Positions 17,620-25,492 are shown, counted from the first letter of the stretch. The stretch is DNA of 64,000 nt from Actinomycetota bacterium (GCA_003139545.1 PLJC01000008.1:265077-329076); one strand, 5' to 3'. Numbers and translations are program-made. Notes: generated by a model not told the origin, from the sequence alone.

Positions 17620-20537
17620 CGCAGCCTCCTCACGGCGATGCCGGCAGCAGCCGTCGAGCCTGCGACGAGACACGCGAGCGCGATGCCGACGAGCGGCCAG
17701 TCGAACACGAGCACGAGCGGCGGCAGCGGGGTCCCGGCTCCCGCGGTGACGGAGACGACGGCGACGACGAGCGCGCTCACCACCGCGCCCGCGACGACCC
17801 CGCCGCCGATGCCCACCGCTGCGACAGCCTCTGCGCGCAGCACCAGGTGGCGGCGCAGCTCGGCAGGCGTGACGCCCTGCGCGGAGAGATCGAAGAGCTC
17901 GCCTGTCTCGTCACGGCGGTCGCCGACGACGCCGAGCAGCACGCCGACGGCGGCGAGCACGAGGCCGACGATCGCGGCGACAAGCAGTAGCGCGAGCGAA
18001 CCGCGCGCGAGCGGATCGCTGCGCAGAGCTTCCTCGGTCGCCCGTTGCGAGACGATCGAGAGCGAGGGGATGCGCGGCCGCTTGGACGCGTCGAGCCAGA
18101 TCTCGCTCGCGGTCGCCGTTCCCGGCTCGATCGTGTTCGCCGCCGTCAGCCACGTCGGCAGGTCGGCGACGACGAGATCGCCGTCGACGGAGGGGAAGTT
18201 CCGTGCGACGCCGACGACGCGGCCCTCGATCGTCTCGTCCTCGACGTGCAGCGGCAGGAGGCCGCCCGCGCCCGCGGTGCGCGCGAGGTCGGGCGACACC
18301 ACGACGGGGACAGGCACGCCCTCGAGCGGCTCGCTCGGCCGCAGGATCGAGTCGGACGCCCGGTTGACGACGTAGCGCAGCGTCGTCCCGTGCACGCGCA
18401 CCCCGTTCGTCCCGATCCAGCCGGCGAAGCGCCGGTCGAGGCGAAGCGTGCCGACCGACGAGTCGTTGACGGCCAGCGCGGTCCCGCTCTCACGATGCCC
18501 GGCGACGAACGCAGCCGTCTGCGGGAACGAGAGTCGCATCGCGATGACTCGACCACCGCGCGCCTCGGGCGGCAGCCGCACGCTCGGCGCGTGCGTGCCG
18601 CGGCCGAGCTCGCCGAGCGAGAGGAGCGTGAAGTCGCCGCGCGGGTCGAGCACGTTGAGCTGGATGCCGACGCGGTCGCCGGTGATCATCAACGGCACCG
18701 TCAGTCGCGTCGCGCCGGCAGGCAAGTCGAAGCCGCGCAGGCGCGGCGTGACCGGCGGGGCGAGCGCGCGCGCGAGCGCGTGCGGCGACAGCGACGAGAA
18801 GTCGGAGCGCCACCCGTCGGCGCGCGGAATCTCAGCCGCCGGCAGCGCCAGCAGCGTGAAGTCGATGCCGCGGTTGGCGGTGACGTAGCCGCTGTCGCGC
18901 AGCACGGGCGTGCCGAGGTGCGGTGCTGCCTGTTGCACGGTGACGAGCTTGGAGAGGTCCTCCTGGAGGACGAACGGCGCAGGGACCGCGTAGCGCGCTT
19001 GCTCCGTCTCGCCGCGTTGGAGCGTCGCGCGATACGAGAACGCGAACAGCGCGACGCCGACGCTGAGGACGAAGAACACGACGGACAGCAGCACCCTCCC
19101 GGGGGAGCGTGCGAGCGACAGCAGCGCGAGGCGCACAGGCGGCGGCCCGCGCCGTCCCGCCCACTCGAGCGCGCGCAGGAGCGGCGCGAGCACGCGCGCG
19201 GCCGCGACGGCGAGCACGAACAGCACGAGACCCGGCAGCAGGAGCAGCACGACACCGGTGCCGCCGCCGGATGCAAGCGTCGACGTGTCCGTCTTCCCGC
19301 GCGCGAGTGCAAGAAGGATCGCAGCGAGCGCGCCGAGTGCCGCGACGTCGGCCGCGGTCAGCGTGACGCCGCCGAACGCGATCTTCTCCAGGCGCAGCGC
19401 GGCGAGCATCACGAGCGCCGTCAGCGCGGCGAGCGCGACGGCGATCCCGAACGCGCGCAGCGTGAAGAGCGAATGGTCGACCGCGAGCCATCCGGGCGCA
19501 CCGAGGTGACGCGCGAGGAGCGCACCCGCGCCGCTGCCGGAAATCCAGCCGGCGATGCTGGAGACGATCGTGATCGCCGCGACCTCGGCCGCGGCGACGA
19601 GCAGCACCTGGCCGCGGCCGGCGCCGAACCAGGTCAGCCGCCGGCGTGTCGCGTCGTAGTCGCGGCGGAGCCTCGTGGACGCGAGCACGGCGAAGCCGAG
19701 GAGAAGAACGGCAGCGTCGCCGCCGAGCACGAGTAGCCGCTCGCCCGCGACACGGCTCGTCGCGCGCACCGCCGCGATCGTGTCGAGCGGCGCGGAGATG
19801 GAGAAGATGTCGCTGCGCTCCTCCAGCTGCGATTGCGCCTGGTCGATGCGCGAGCCGAGGCCGGCGAGATCCCAGTCGTGGATCGAGCCCGGTGCGAGCG
19901 GCACGACCCAGCCGTACGTGCGAGCGATGAGCGGGGCGTCCGGCAGCGGTGTGCGCGTGAACGCGCTTACGCCGTCGGCGAGCAGAATCGGCGGCCGGTT
20001 CGCTCCCGCGGCGGCGAAGTACGCCGACAGCGGCGCGCCGCTGCGGAACGTCGCGCGGCCGACGACGTGCAGGAACGGCAGCTTCGGCGCCGCCGGTGCT
20101 CCTCCGATCTGGACGAGCTCGCAGTCGGAGGGCGTGCACGCGTGCGGGAGGCGGCCGCTGCGGAGGACGAGCCAGCGCGAGAGCCCATCCACGGCGCCGA
20201 GGTTGACGAACGCGCCGCCCCACGTCGCCTGGCGGAAGACCTCGACCGCGAATGCCGGGTGGTGCAGCACGGGCTCGAGCGCCCCGCGGGCAAGATGGTC
20301 GAGCTGCGGGTAGCTGAGGTTCGACTGCGCCGGAACGCCGCTCCACACCGCTTGCACTGCGCGGTCGGACGGCTGCAGGCCGGCGAGGGCGCGCTGCACG
20401 GCGCGGTCCTGGACGGCGACCGCGCCCACGGCGGTCATTGCGAGGACGGCCGCGCCGACGGCGATCCCGATCGCAGCCAGCAGGTTCCGCTGCGCATGGG
20501 CGCGCAGCCGGACAGCGGCCAGCCGGATGGGCACCAC
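17616..20537 (-). CDS. Large FtsX-type ABC transporter permease
   Basis: About 973 residues. An N-terminal membrane helix (AAIGIAVGAAVLAMTAVGAV) is followed by a big extracytoplasmic domain, a cluster of membrane helices in the middle, a second large extracytoplasmic domain, and C-terminal helices (LLLVAAIVGLVLAAVGVLLG and others). This is the double FtsX/MacB-like permease layout of lipoprotein, peptide or lipid exporters. The GTG at 20537 has GGGAGG at proper spacing; the frame stays open upstream but runs under the divergent receiver gene. It is partnered by the fused ATPase with a 4-nt overlap. Substrate unknown. Confidence 0.88.
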   Translation of the reverse strand: MVPIRLAAVRLRAHAQRNLLAAIGIAVGAAVLAMTAVGAVAVQDRAVQRALAGLQPSDRAVQAVWSGVPAQSNLSYPQLDHLARGALEPVLHHPAFAVEVFRQATWGGAFVNLGAVDGLSRWLVLRSGRLPHACTPSDCELVQIGGAPAAPKLPFLHVVGRATFRSGAPLSAYFAAAGANRPPILLADGVSAFTRTPLPDAPLIARTYGWVVPLAPGSIHDWDLAGLGSRIDQAQSQLEERSDIFSISAPLDTIAAVRATSRVAGERLLVLGGDAAVLLLGFAVLASTRLRRDYDATRRRLTWFGAGRGQVLLVAAAEVAAITIVSSIAGWISGSGAGALLARHLGAPGWLAVDHSLFTLRAFGIAVALAALTALVMLAALRLEKIAFGGVTLTAADVAALGALAAILLALARGKTDTSTLASGGGTGVVLLLLPGLVLFVLAVAAARVLAPLLRALEWAGRRGPPPVRLALLSLARSPGRVLLSVVFFVLSVGVALFAFSYRATLQRGETEQARYAVPAPFVLQEDLSKLVTVQQAAPHLGTPVLRDSGYVTANRGIDFTLLALPAAEIPRADGWRSDFSSLSPHALARALAPPVTPRLRGFDLPAGATRLTVPLMITGDRVGIQLNVLDPRGDFTLLSLGELGRGTHAPSVRLPPEARGGRVIAMRLSFPQTAAFVAGHRESGTALAVNDSSVGTLRLDRRFAGWIGTNGVRVHGTTLRYVVNRASDSILRPSEPLEGVPVPVVVSPDLARTAGAGGLLPLHVEDETIEGRVVGVARNFPSVDGDLVVADLPTWLTAANTIEPGTATASEIWLDASKRPRIPSLSIVSQRATEEALRSDPLARGSLALLLVAAIVGLVLAAVGVLLGVVGDRRDETGELFDLSAQGVTPAELRRHLVLRAEAVAAVGIGGGVVAGAVVSALVVAVVSVTAGAGTPLPPLVLVFDWPLVGIALACLVAGSTAAAGIAVRRLR

Positions 20538-20598
20538 CAGCCGCCTCCCGCGCACCGAGGGGACGATAGCCCGGCCCGGCTTCGGGTACCAATGGGGG

Positions 20599-20940
20599 AT
20601 GCGCGTCCTCGTCGCCGACGACAGCCCCCACCTCGTCCTCCTGTACAGAGCCGTTCTCGAGGACGCCGGCTTCGAGGTGGTGAGCGTCAGCAACGGCATG
20701 GCCGCGATCGCCGCGGTCGAGAGTGGCAACGTGGACGCGGCGGTTCTGGACGTGCTGATGCCCGGCGTGAGCGGCGACGCGATCGCCGAGCGGCTGCGCC
20801 GGACGAATCCCGGGCTGCCGGTGCTGCTCATGACCGGCGACTACGGCGAGCAATTCGTCGTCGACGTCGGCACGCCGGTGCTGCGCAAGCCGTTCCCGCC
20901 GGAAGAGCTCGTCCGCGCGGTGCGCGAGCTCGCCGGCTAG
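20599..20940 (+). CDS. Single-domain response regulator (CheY-like receiver)
   Basis: 113 residues, beginning MRVLVADDSPHLVLLYRAVL. It has the acidic pocket (ADD), the phospho-acceptor Asp in AVLDVLMPGVSG, Thr in LLMTGDY and Lys in VLRKPFPPEELV. No output domain. The ATG lacks a spaced Shine-Dalgarno and may be leaderless. It is divergent from the exporter permease and similar to the receiver at 12020-12391. Confidence 0.88.
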   Translation: MRVLVADDSPHLVLLYRAVLEDAGFEVVSVSNGMAAIAAVESGNVDAAVLDVLMPGVSGDAIAERLRRTNPGLPVLLMTGDYGEQFVVDVGTPVLRKPFPPEELVRAVRELAG

Positions 20941-20972
20941 TTCCGTCCGGTCGTGCCGGTAATCTGTTTACT

Positions 20973-21533
20973 GTGCTGACAACGAATCAGAAGGGCGCGA
21001 TTGCCGAGACCGCGATCGCGCACGAGGCGATCAAGCTGGGGATCGGCGTCCTGAAGCCGCTCGCCGATCTGCGATACGACTTCGTGTTCGACACCGGCGA
21101 CGAGTTTCTTCGCGTGCAGTGCAAGTGGGCGTCTCTGCAAGGCGACGTCGTCTTGATTCGCCTCTATTCCGCCCGCCGATCGGCCGCGGGAGTGGTGACA
21201 CGGAAGTACACAGCCGATGAGATCGACGCGTTCGCCGCGTACTGCCCGGAAACCGGTCGCTGTTACTTCCTGCGAATGCACGAGTTCGCGGCCCGGCGAC
21301 AGATCCACCTTCGCGTCGGCACGCCGAAGAACAACCAAAGGACAGGCATCAACTGGGAAAAGGACTTCGAATTCGCCGCTAGACTGGGTGGCTCTGGGGC
21401 CGTAGCTCAGCTGGGAGAGCGTCTGGCTGGCAGCCAGAAGGCCAGGGGTTCGAGCCCCCTCGGCTCCATGAAGTATCGGGTCACGTTGAATCTTCGCGGC
21501 GACCGGCGTAGGGTCAAGCCAGAGTTCGACTGA
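20973..21533 (+). CDS. PD-(D/E)XK endonuclease-like protein (group I intron homing endonuclease family)
   Basis: The GTG at 20973 opens VLTTNQKGAIAETAIAHEAI, the typical N-terminus of the family that includes the tRNA-intron enzyme I-Ssp6803I. The nuclease core is RYDFVFDTGDEFLRVQCKWA (Asp then Q-x-K). The frame runs on through the whole tRNA-Ala gene to a stop at 21533, so about 45 C-terminal residues (including VAQLGERLAGSQKARGSSP) are encoded by tRNA sequence. The conserved domain ends near GINWEKDFEFAA. No Shine-Dalgarno, but TAATCT lies 9 nt upstream as a possible -10, so the mRNA may be leaderless. No intron interrupts the tRNA. Whether the protein is active is unknown. Confidence 0.82.
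   Translation: MLTTNQKGAIAETAIAHEAIKLGIGVLKPLADLRYDFVFDTGDEFLRVQCKWASLQGDVVLIRLYSARRSAAGVVTRKYTADEIDAFAAYCPETGRCYFLRMHEFAARRQIHLRVGTPKNNQRTGINWEKDFEFAARLGGSGAVAQLGERLAGSQKARGSSPLGSMKYRVTLNLRGDRRRVKPEFD
21396..21468 (+). tRNA. tRNA-Ala (anticodon GGC)
   Basis: A complete 73-nt cloverleaf. The acceptor is GGGGCCG with CGGCTCC (one G-T pair), the D arm is GCTC/GAGC, the anticodon stem is TCTGG/CCAGA with loop CTGGCAG (anticodon GGC), the T arm is AGGGG-TTCGAGC-CCCCT, and the discriminator is A. The 3' CCA is not encoded. It lies wholly inside the reading frame of the PD-(D/E)XK gene on the same strand. Confidence 0.97.
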
Positions 21534-21618
21534 TCTGGTGCGCAACGTCGTGAACCAGGGCGACTGCGTCAGCTACGTCGGCACCGGCGGCAAGAACCCA
21601 CCCGCGGGGTCGCCCTAG
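21490..21618 (+). pseudogene. Possible C-terminal gene remnant downstream of tRNA-Ala
   Basis: An open frame of 42 codons with no ATG, GTG or TTG until residue 17. From 21538 to the TAG at 21616-21618 its codons are strongly G/C-ending, as in real genes here. The end reads NVVNQGDCVSYVGTGGKNPP, which looks like the tail of a secreted protein. It may be a leftover of a gene cut off at the tRNA 3' end. This is an inference from codon use only. Confidence 0.35.
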
Positions 21619-21690
21619 CCTCGGCCTTGGAGCGAGGTGGGCGGCATCTCCCCCGCGCTAGTGGGTTGCGCAGGAGCGCCTCGGCAGGTC

Positions 21691-22086
21691 ATGCTGGTCG
21701 AAGTGGCCGGACGCTTCCCGACGCCCGACCTGCTGCACGAAGCGCTGCTCGGCGAGGCGGCCGACAGCGCGTTCTTCGCCATCACGGTCTACGACGACGA
21801 CGGCCGCATGGTCGCCGTCAACCGGCGGGCGGCCGAGCTGCTCGGGCACACCCGTGAGGAACTGCTGGCCTACGACGTCGGCGCCTTCACCGAGGGCGGC
21901 TTCGACCGGACGCGCCTCTTCAGCCAGGAGATGCGCGAGGGCGTCCGCCTCGTACAGCGGAAGGACGGCTCCCGCGTGCCTACGGCTTTCGTCGTCGCCC
22001 CGGCCAGGCTCGCGGGCCTGCCGTACTTCGTCGCCGTCTGGTGGCAGCTGGCCGAGGACGATCCTCGGGCTGCAACGGCCTCCTAA
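21691..22086 (+). CDS. PAS-domain protein, 131 residues
   Basis: A single PAS fold: SAFFAITVYDDDGRMVAVNR, RAAELLGHTREELLAYDVGA and VQRKDGSRVPTAFVVAPARL are the classic PAS strands and the GHTREEL helix. No kinase, cyclase or DNA-binding domain follows. The ATG at 21691 is chosen because it precedes the fold closely; an earlier in-frame ATG at 21637 is possible. It is probably a signal-sensing or dimerisation module acting in trans. Confidence 0.75.
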   Translation: MLVEVAGRFPTPDLLHEALLGEAADSAFFAITVYDDDGRMVAVNRRAAELLGHTREELLAYDVGAFTEGGFDRTRLFSQEMREGVRLVQRKDGSRVPTAFVVAPARLAGLPYFVAVWWQLAEDDPRAATAS

Positions 22087-22100
22087 GCATCTTCAACCCG

Positions 22101-22167
22101 TTATCCACGTTGTTTCAACACTGCCCTGGCGCTTTTCCACAGTGTTGGCCACAATTCACACAACGTG
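22101..22167. promoter_or_regulatory. Nested inverted repeats with DnaA-box-like sites at the rodZ-like start
   Basis: Outer arms CACGTTGT (22106-22113) and ACAACGTG (22160-22167); inner arms CAACACTG (22116-22123) and CAGTGTTG (22140-22147). The last three bases of the outer arm are the GTG start codon of the RodZ-like gene. The same stretch has TTATCCACG at 22101-22109 (one mismatch from the DnaA-box consensus TTATNCACA) and TTTTCCACA at 22133-22141. It could be an operator or an RNA stem hiding the start codon. Confidence 0.5.
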
Positions 22168-22938
22168 TTCCAGATCGGCGACAGCCTCCGGGAAGCCCGG
22201 ACGCGGCGCGGCTTCAGCCCGGCCGACGTCCACAAGGCGATTCGCATCCGCGAGCGCTACCTGACCGCGCTCGAGGAGGAGCGCTGGGACATGCTCCCCG
22301 GCGAGGCGTACACGAAGGGCTTCCTCCGCACGTACTCGGAGCACCTCGGCCTCAACGGCCAGCTCTACATCGACGAGTACAACGCGCGCATCGCCCGCCA
22401 CGACGAGGAGGCGCCGCCGTTCGTGCCGCACGCGTCGGTGGACGGCCGCCACCTCCAGCGCGGTGTGCTCATGACGCTTGCCGCCATTCTCGTCGTCGGC
22501 GCCGCCGTCGCCGGGCTCGCCGCCTGGCGGCTCGCCGGATCGTCGACGCCGCCGCGGACCCAGTCGCCGTCAGGCGCCGGAAGCGTCGCCGCTGCGGCGC
22601 CGCCGCCGACCGTGACGGCGAAGACAACCTCCGCCGTGACGACCCCGGCCGTCTCGACGGCGCCCGTGTTCACGCGCATCAGTGCCGCCCGCGGGCGATG
22701 CTGGTTGCTCGTCCGCGTCGGGGGACCCAACGGAGCCCTCCTCTACGAAGGCGTCCTCGAGCAGGGGCAGGTGAAGCTCTTCCACTTCACGACGAAGCTC
22801 TGGCTGCGGATGGGCCGCCCGTCGGCACTCGACATTACGGTGGCCGGGAAGACGGTCGGCGGCCTTTCCGCCAGCCCGTCGAACCTCGTGCTGCGGTCGA
22901 ACGTCGTGCCGACGCGCGCAGGCGCGCTTACGCCGTAG
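22165..22938 (+). CDS. RodZ-like protein: cytoplasmic HTH, membrane helix, DUF4115 domain
   Basis: 257 residues. An N-terminal XRE-type helix-turn-helix (FQIGDSLREARTRRGFSPAD to about residue 75, with YTKGFLRTYSEHLGL) is followed by one membrane helix near 102-124, a Pro/Thr/Ala-rich spacer, and a C-terminal domain of the DUF4115 type (CWLLVRV...FHFTTKLWLRMGRPSALDI). This is the RodZ architecture: the protein links MreB to the cell-wall elongation machinery, and the mre operon lies 7 kb away. It starts with GTG, which forms part of an inverted repeat. Confidence 0.87.
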   Translation: MFQIGDSLREARTRRGFSPADVHKAIRIRERYLTALEEERWDMLPGEAYTKGFLRTYSEHLGLNGQLYIDEYNARIARHDEEAPPFVPHASVDGRHLQRGVLMTLAAILVVGAAVAGLAAWRLAGSSTPPRTQSPSGAGSVAAAAPPPTVTAKTTSAVTTPAVSTAPVFTRISAARGRCWLLVRVGGPNGALLYEGVLEQGQVKLFHFTTKLWLRMGRPSALDITVAGKTVGGLSASPSNLVLRSNVVPTRAGALTP

Positions 22939-23290
22939 CGGCTTCGAGCTCGATCGCGGGCACGTCGCCCCACAGATCCTCGAGCTTGTAATACGCGCGC
23001 GCCTCCGGCGTGAAGACGTGGAGGACGACGTCGAGGTAGTCGGCGAGGATCCACGTTCCCTCCTGCACGCCGTCCACGCTGCGCGGGAGGAGATCCGCTT
23101 CGCTCTTCATGCGACCGTGCACCTCGTCCCAGATCGCGGCGGTCTGGCGCGCGTTACGCCCCGTGCAGATGACGAAGAAGTCGGTGAACGTGCAGACCGG
23201 CCGCATGTCGAGAATGACCACGTCCTCCGCCAGCTTCTCCTGGGCGAGAGCGGCGATGCGGCGTGCGTGTTCGAGCGGCGTCAACTGCAT
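22928..23290 (-). CDS. rsfS: Ribosomal silencing factor RsfS
   Basis: 120 residues of the Iojap/RsfS family. Hallmarks are KLAEDVVILDMRPVCTFTDF, VICTGRNARQTAAIWDEV and WILADYLDVVLHVFTPEARA. It binds L14 and blocks subunit joining when nutrients are low. It is the last gene of the obg-nadD-rsfS group, a common arrangement. Its 3' end overlaps that of the convergent RodZ-like gene by 11 nt. Confidence 0.95.
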   Translation of the reverse strand: MQLTPLEHARRIAALAQEKLAEDVVILDMRPVCTFTDFFVICTGRNARQTAAIWDEVHGRMKSEADLLPRSVDGVQEGTWILADYLDVVLHVFTPEARAYYKLEDLWGDVPAIELEAATA

Positions 23291-23315
23291 TCAGTCTATC
23301 CAGGCCTTGCGGACG

Positions 23316-23873
23316 TCAATCTCCGCTGTACAGCCCACGCTCGACGATGAGCCGCTCAACGGCGACGGGAACCAGGCCGTCGAGGGGCTCGCCGAGCGCA
23401 GCGCGCGCCCGGATCTCGCTCGAGGCGGCCGGATTCGGCTCGATGTCGAAGAAGGTCACCCGGTCGGGGCGCTCGAGCGACCGGAGGACGATGTCCAGGA
23501 GGCCCTGGTCGAAGCCGGGCCGCGTGGCCACACCGAGTCGCGTCAGCTCGAGCACCGCCTCCGGTTCCTTCCACGTGAGGAAGTCGACGAACTGGTCGGC
23601 GCCGACGACGAAGACGGGATCGTCGAACTGCTCGCCGCGGAGGAGATCGATCGTGCGCGGATACGGGTCGAGCCTCACGTCGTCGTCCGGGAACGCCGCC
23701 TGCGCGAGCTCGAGACGAACCTCAGCCGGCAGCTCGACGTCCTTGTGCCCCGGCCGCTCTGCAACGAGCACGGTCAAGCGCGGCACGTCGAAGCGCTCCT
23801 TCGCGGCCTGCGCCAGCGCAACATGCCCGTCGTGGGGCGGATCGAACGCGCCGCCGAACAGGACTACTGCCAT
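23316..23873 (-). CDS. nadD: Nicotinate-nucleotide adenylyltransferase
   Basis: 185 residues. It has the nucleotidyltransferase motif GGAFDPPHDGHVALAQ at the N-terminus and the second motif SSEIRARAALG near the C-terminus (the usual SSTxIR). It converts nicotinate mononucleotide to deamido-NAD in NAD synthesis. The start lies 10 nt inside the end of obg, so it is coupled to obg and followed by rsfS. Confidence 0.95.
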   Translation of the reverse strand: MAVVLFGGAFDPPHDGHVALAQAAKERFDVPRLTVLVAERPGHKDVELPAEVRLELAQAAFPDDDVRLDPYPRTIDLLRGEQFDDPVFVVGADQFVDFLTWKEPEAVLELTRLGVATRPGFDQGLLDIVLRSLERPDRVTFFDIEPNPAASSEIRARAALGEPLDGLVPVAVERLIVERGLYSGD

Positions 23874-25051
23874 TCCAGCTTCTCCTCGCCCATCTCGACC
23901 TCGTCGCCCTCCCGCGCGCCGGCCGCCTTCAGGATCGCCTCCAGCTCCGCCGCATCGGGCGGGCGGCCGGTGACGCGGAACCCGCCATCCGTCCTGAAAA
24001 CGCGATAAGCGCGCCGCGCCGGCTGTGGCCGGTAGACGAGGTAGTCGACGAGCTCGGCGGCTTCCGGCGTGGGAACGACCTCCTCCTGCGGGACGAGCTC
24101 GAAGAGCGTGCGCTTCAGCTCGTCGATCCCCGCGCCGGTCGCCGCCGACACGCGGAGAACGCGGACGATGCGCTCGTCCTCGATGTCGAACGCCGGCGGC
24201 TCCGGCTGCAAGTCGATCTTGTTGAGGACGACGACCTGCGGACGCGTGTCGAGGCCGGCGCCGTACGCGGCGAGCTCCGTGTCGATCGTGTGCCAGCGCT
24301 CGTCCGCGTCGCCCTCGGACGAGTCGATCACGTGCAGCAACAGCCGCGCACGCTCGAGATGCGCGAGGAACTCGTGACCGAGGCCGATGCCTTCGCTCGC
24401 GCCCTCGATCAAGCCCGGGACGTCCGCGACGGTGAGCTGGCTCCCGTCCATCTCCACCGTGCCGAGGACCGGCGCGAGCGTCGTGAACGGGTAGTCGGCG
24501 ATCTTCGGGCGCGCGTTCGAGATGCGCGCGAGCAGCGAAGACTTGCCCGCGTTCGGGAGGCCAACGAGCGCGGCGTCGGCGAGCAGCTTCAGCCGCAGTT
24601 CGATCTCGCCCTCCTCGCCCGGAAGCCCGACCTCGGCGAAGCGTGGCGTCTGCCGCGTCGCACCGGCGAAGTGCTTGTTGCCGCGGCCGCCGGTCCCGCC
24701 CTTCGCGACGACGACGCGAGCGTTGGCGTGCGCGAGATCGGCGACAAGCCGGCCCTCGCCGTCGAACACCTGCGTGCCCACCGGCACGTTCAGCACTGCG
24801 TCGTCACCGTCGGCGCCGTGTGACAGTCGCCCGCCACCGCCGCCGCCGCGACCGGCACGCAACTTCTGGTTCGGGCGCACGCCGGACAGGTCGCGCCGGC
24901 GCGAATCCGCGATCAGCACGACGTCGCCGCCCTCGCCGCCGTCACCGCCGTCCGGTCCGCCCTTCGGCACGTACTTCTCGCGCCGGAAATGAATCGACCC
25001 GTCGCCGCCGCGGCCGCCGAAAACGTAGATGCGCGCTTTGTCGTGAAACAT
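23864..25051 (-). CDS. obg: Obg family GTPase (ObgE/CgtA)
   Basis: About 395 residues. The Gly-rich Obg fold (residues 1-158) has FGGRGGDGSIHFRREKYVPK. The GTPase has G1 GLPNAGKSS near 163, the switch region with PFTTLAPVLG, DVPGLIEGA and NKIDL. The C-terminal OCT/DUF1967 domain runs from about 325. It acts in 50S assembly and stress control. The ATG at 25051 matches the family start; no strong Shine-Dalgarno is seen. A five-hairpin repeat separates it from rpmA. Confidence 0.95.
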   Translation of the reverse strand: MFHDKARIYVFGGRGGDGSIHFRREKYVPKGGPDGGDGGEGGDVVLIADSRRRDLSGVRPNQKLRAGRGGGGGGRLSHGADGDDAVLNVPVGTQVFDGEGRLVADLAHANARVVVAKGGTGGRGNKHFAGATRQTPRFAEVGLPGEEGEIELRLKLLADAALVGLPNAGKSSLLARISNARPKIADYPFTTLAPVLGTVEMDGSQLTVADVPGLIEGASEGIGLGHEFLAHLERARLLLHVIDSSEGDADERWHTIDTELAAYGAGLDTRPQVVVLNKIDLQPEPPAFDIEDERIVRVLRVSAATGAGIDELKRTLFELVPQEEVVPTPEAAELVDYLVYRPQPARRAYRVFRTDGGFRVTGRPPDAAELEAILKAAGAREGDEVEMGEEKLEWQ

Positions 25052-25081
25052 CGCACTCAACGGTACGACAAAGGGCCGGAC

Positions 25082-25252
25082 CGAACGCGAAGCGTTCGAG
25101 CCGGCCGGACGAGCGCGCGGGGATGGCGAAGCCACCACCGCGTGCGCAGAACCAAGCCGTCGCCCATACTCATAAGAGGACGCGGGCTCCGCCCGCGTCC
25201 GCTCCCGCGAAGCGGGAACCTCAGCCAGTGAAAGTGCGGAGCACTTTTACTG
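25082..25252. repeat. Five-hairpin structured repeat, copy 1 (3' of rpmA)
   Basis: Five consecutive hairpins, mostly with 3-nt loops. (a) CGAACGC-GAA-GCGTTCG at 25082-25098. (b) TGGC-GAA-GCCA at 25124-25134, extended by GCGCGCGG with CCGCGTGC. (c) GGACGCGGGC-TCC-GCCCGCGTCC at 25178-25200. (d) TCCCGC-GAA-GCGGGA at 25203-25217. (e) CAGTGAAAGTGC-GGA-GCACTTTTACTG at 25226-25252. The rpmA stop codon lies inside hairpin (e). A second copy is at 56226-56401; stems differ by paired changes while linkers such as ACTCATAAGAG are conserved. It is read on the minus strand right after rpmA and before obg. Confidence 0.85.
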
Positions 25253-25492
25253 GACCGAGATGAAGCGGCGTTCGCCGCTCGTGCGGAAGGCGACCTTGCC
25301 TTCGCGCGTCGCAAAGATCGTGTCGTCTTTGCCGATGCCCGTGCCGGGGCCGGGGCGGAAGCGCGTGCCGCGCTGGCGGACGAGGATCATCCCCGAGGTC
25401 ACGTCCTGGCCGGCGAAGAGCTTGACGCCAAGCATCTGCGGGTTCGAGTCACGGCCGTTCCGCGACGAGCCCAGACCTTTCTTATGTGCCAT
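25247..25492 (-). CDS. rpmA: 50S ribosomal protein L27
   Basis: 81 residues. It begins [20 protein letters not shown], with the basic N-terminal tail that reaches the peptidyl-transferase centre, then [20 protein letters not shown] and the usual core. The start directly abuts the rplU stop. Its stop codon is within the last hairpin of the structured repeat. Confidence 0.98.
   Translation of the reverse strand: MAHKKGLGSSRNGRDSNPQMLGVKLFAGQDVTSGMILVRQRGTRFRPGPGTGIGKDDTIFATREGKVAFRTSGERRFISVQ

Noticed and set aside
20973..21533. Group I intron in the tRNA-Ala gene
   Set aside because: The tRNA is uninterrupted from acceptor to acceptor, and no P/Q/R/S core is visible nearby.
25057..25314. An apparent 85-residue minus-strand ORF across the five-hairpin repeat
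   Set aside because: In the second copy the frame breaks because hairpin b has an extra base pair. Sequence changes follow pairing rather than codons, so structure, not protein, is conserved.
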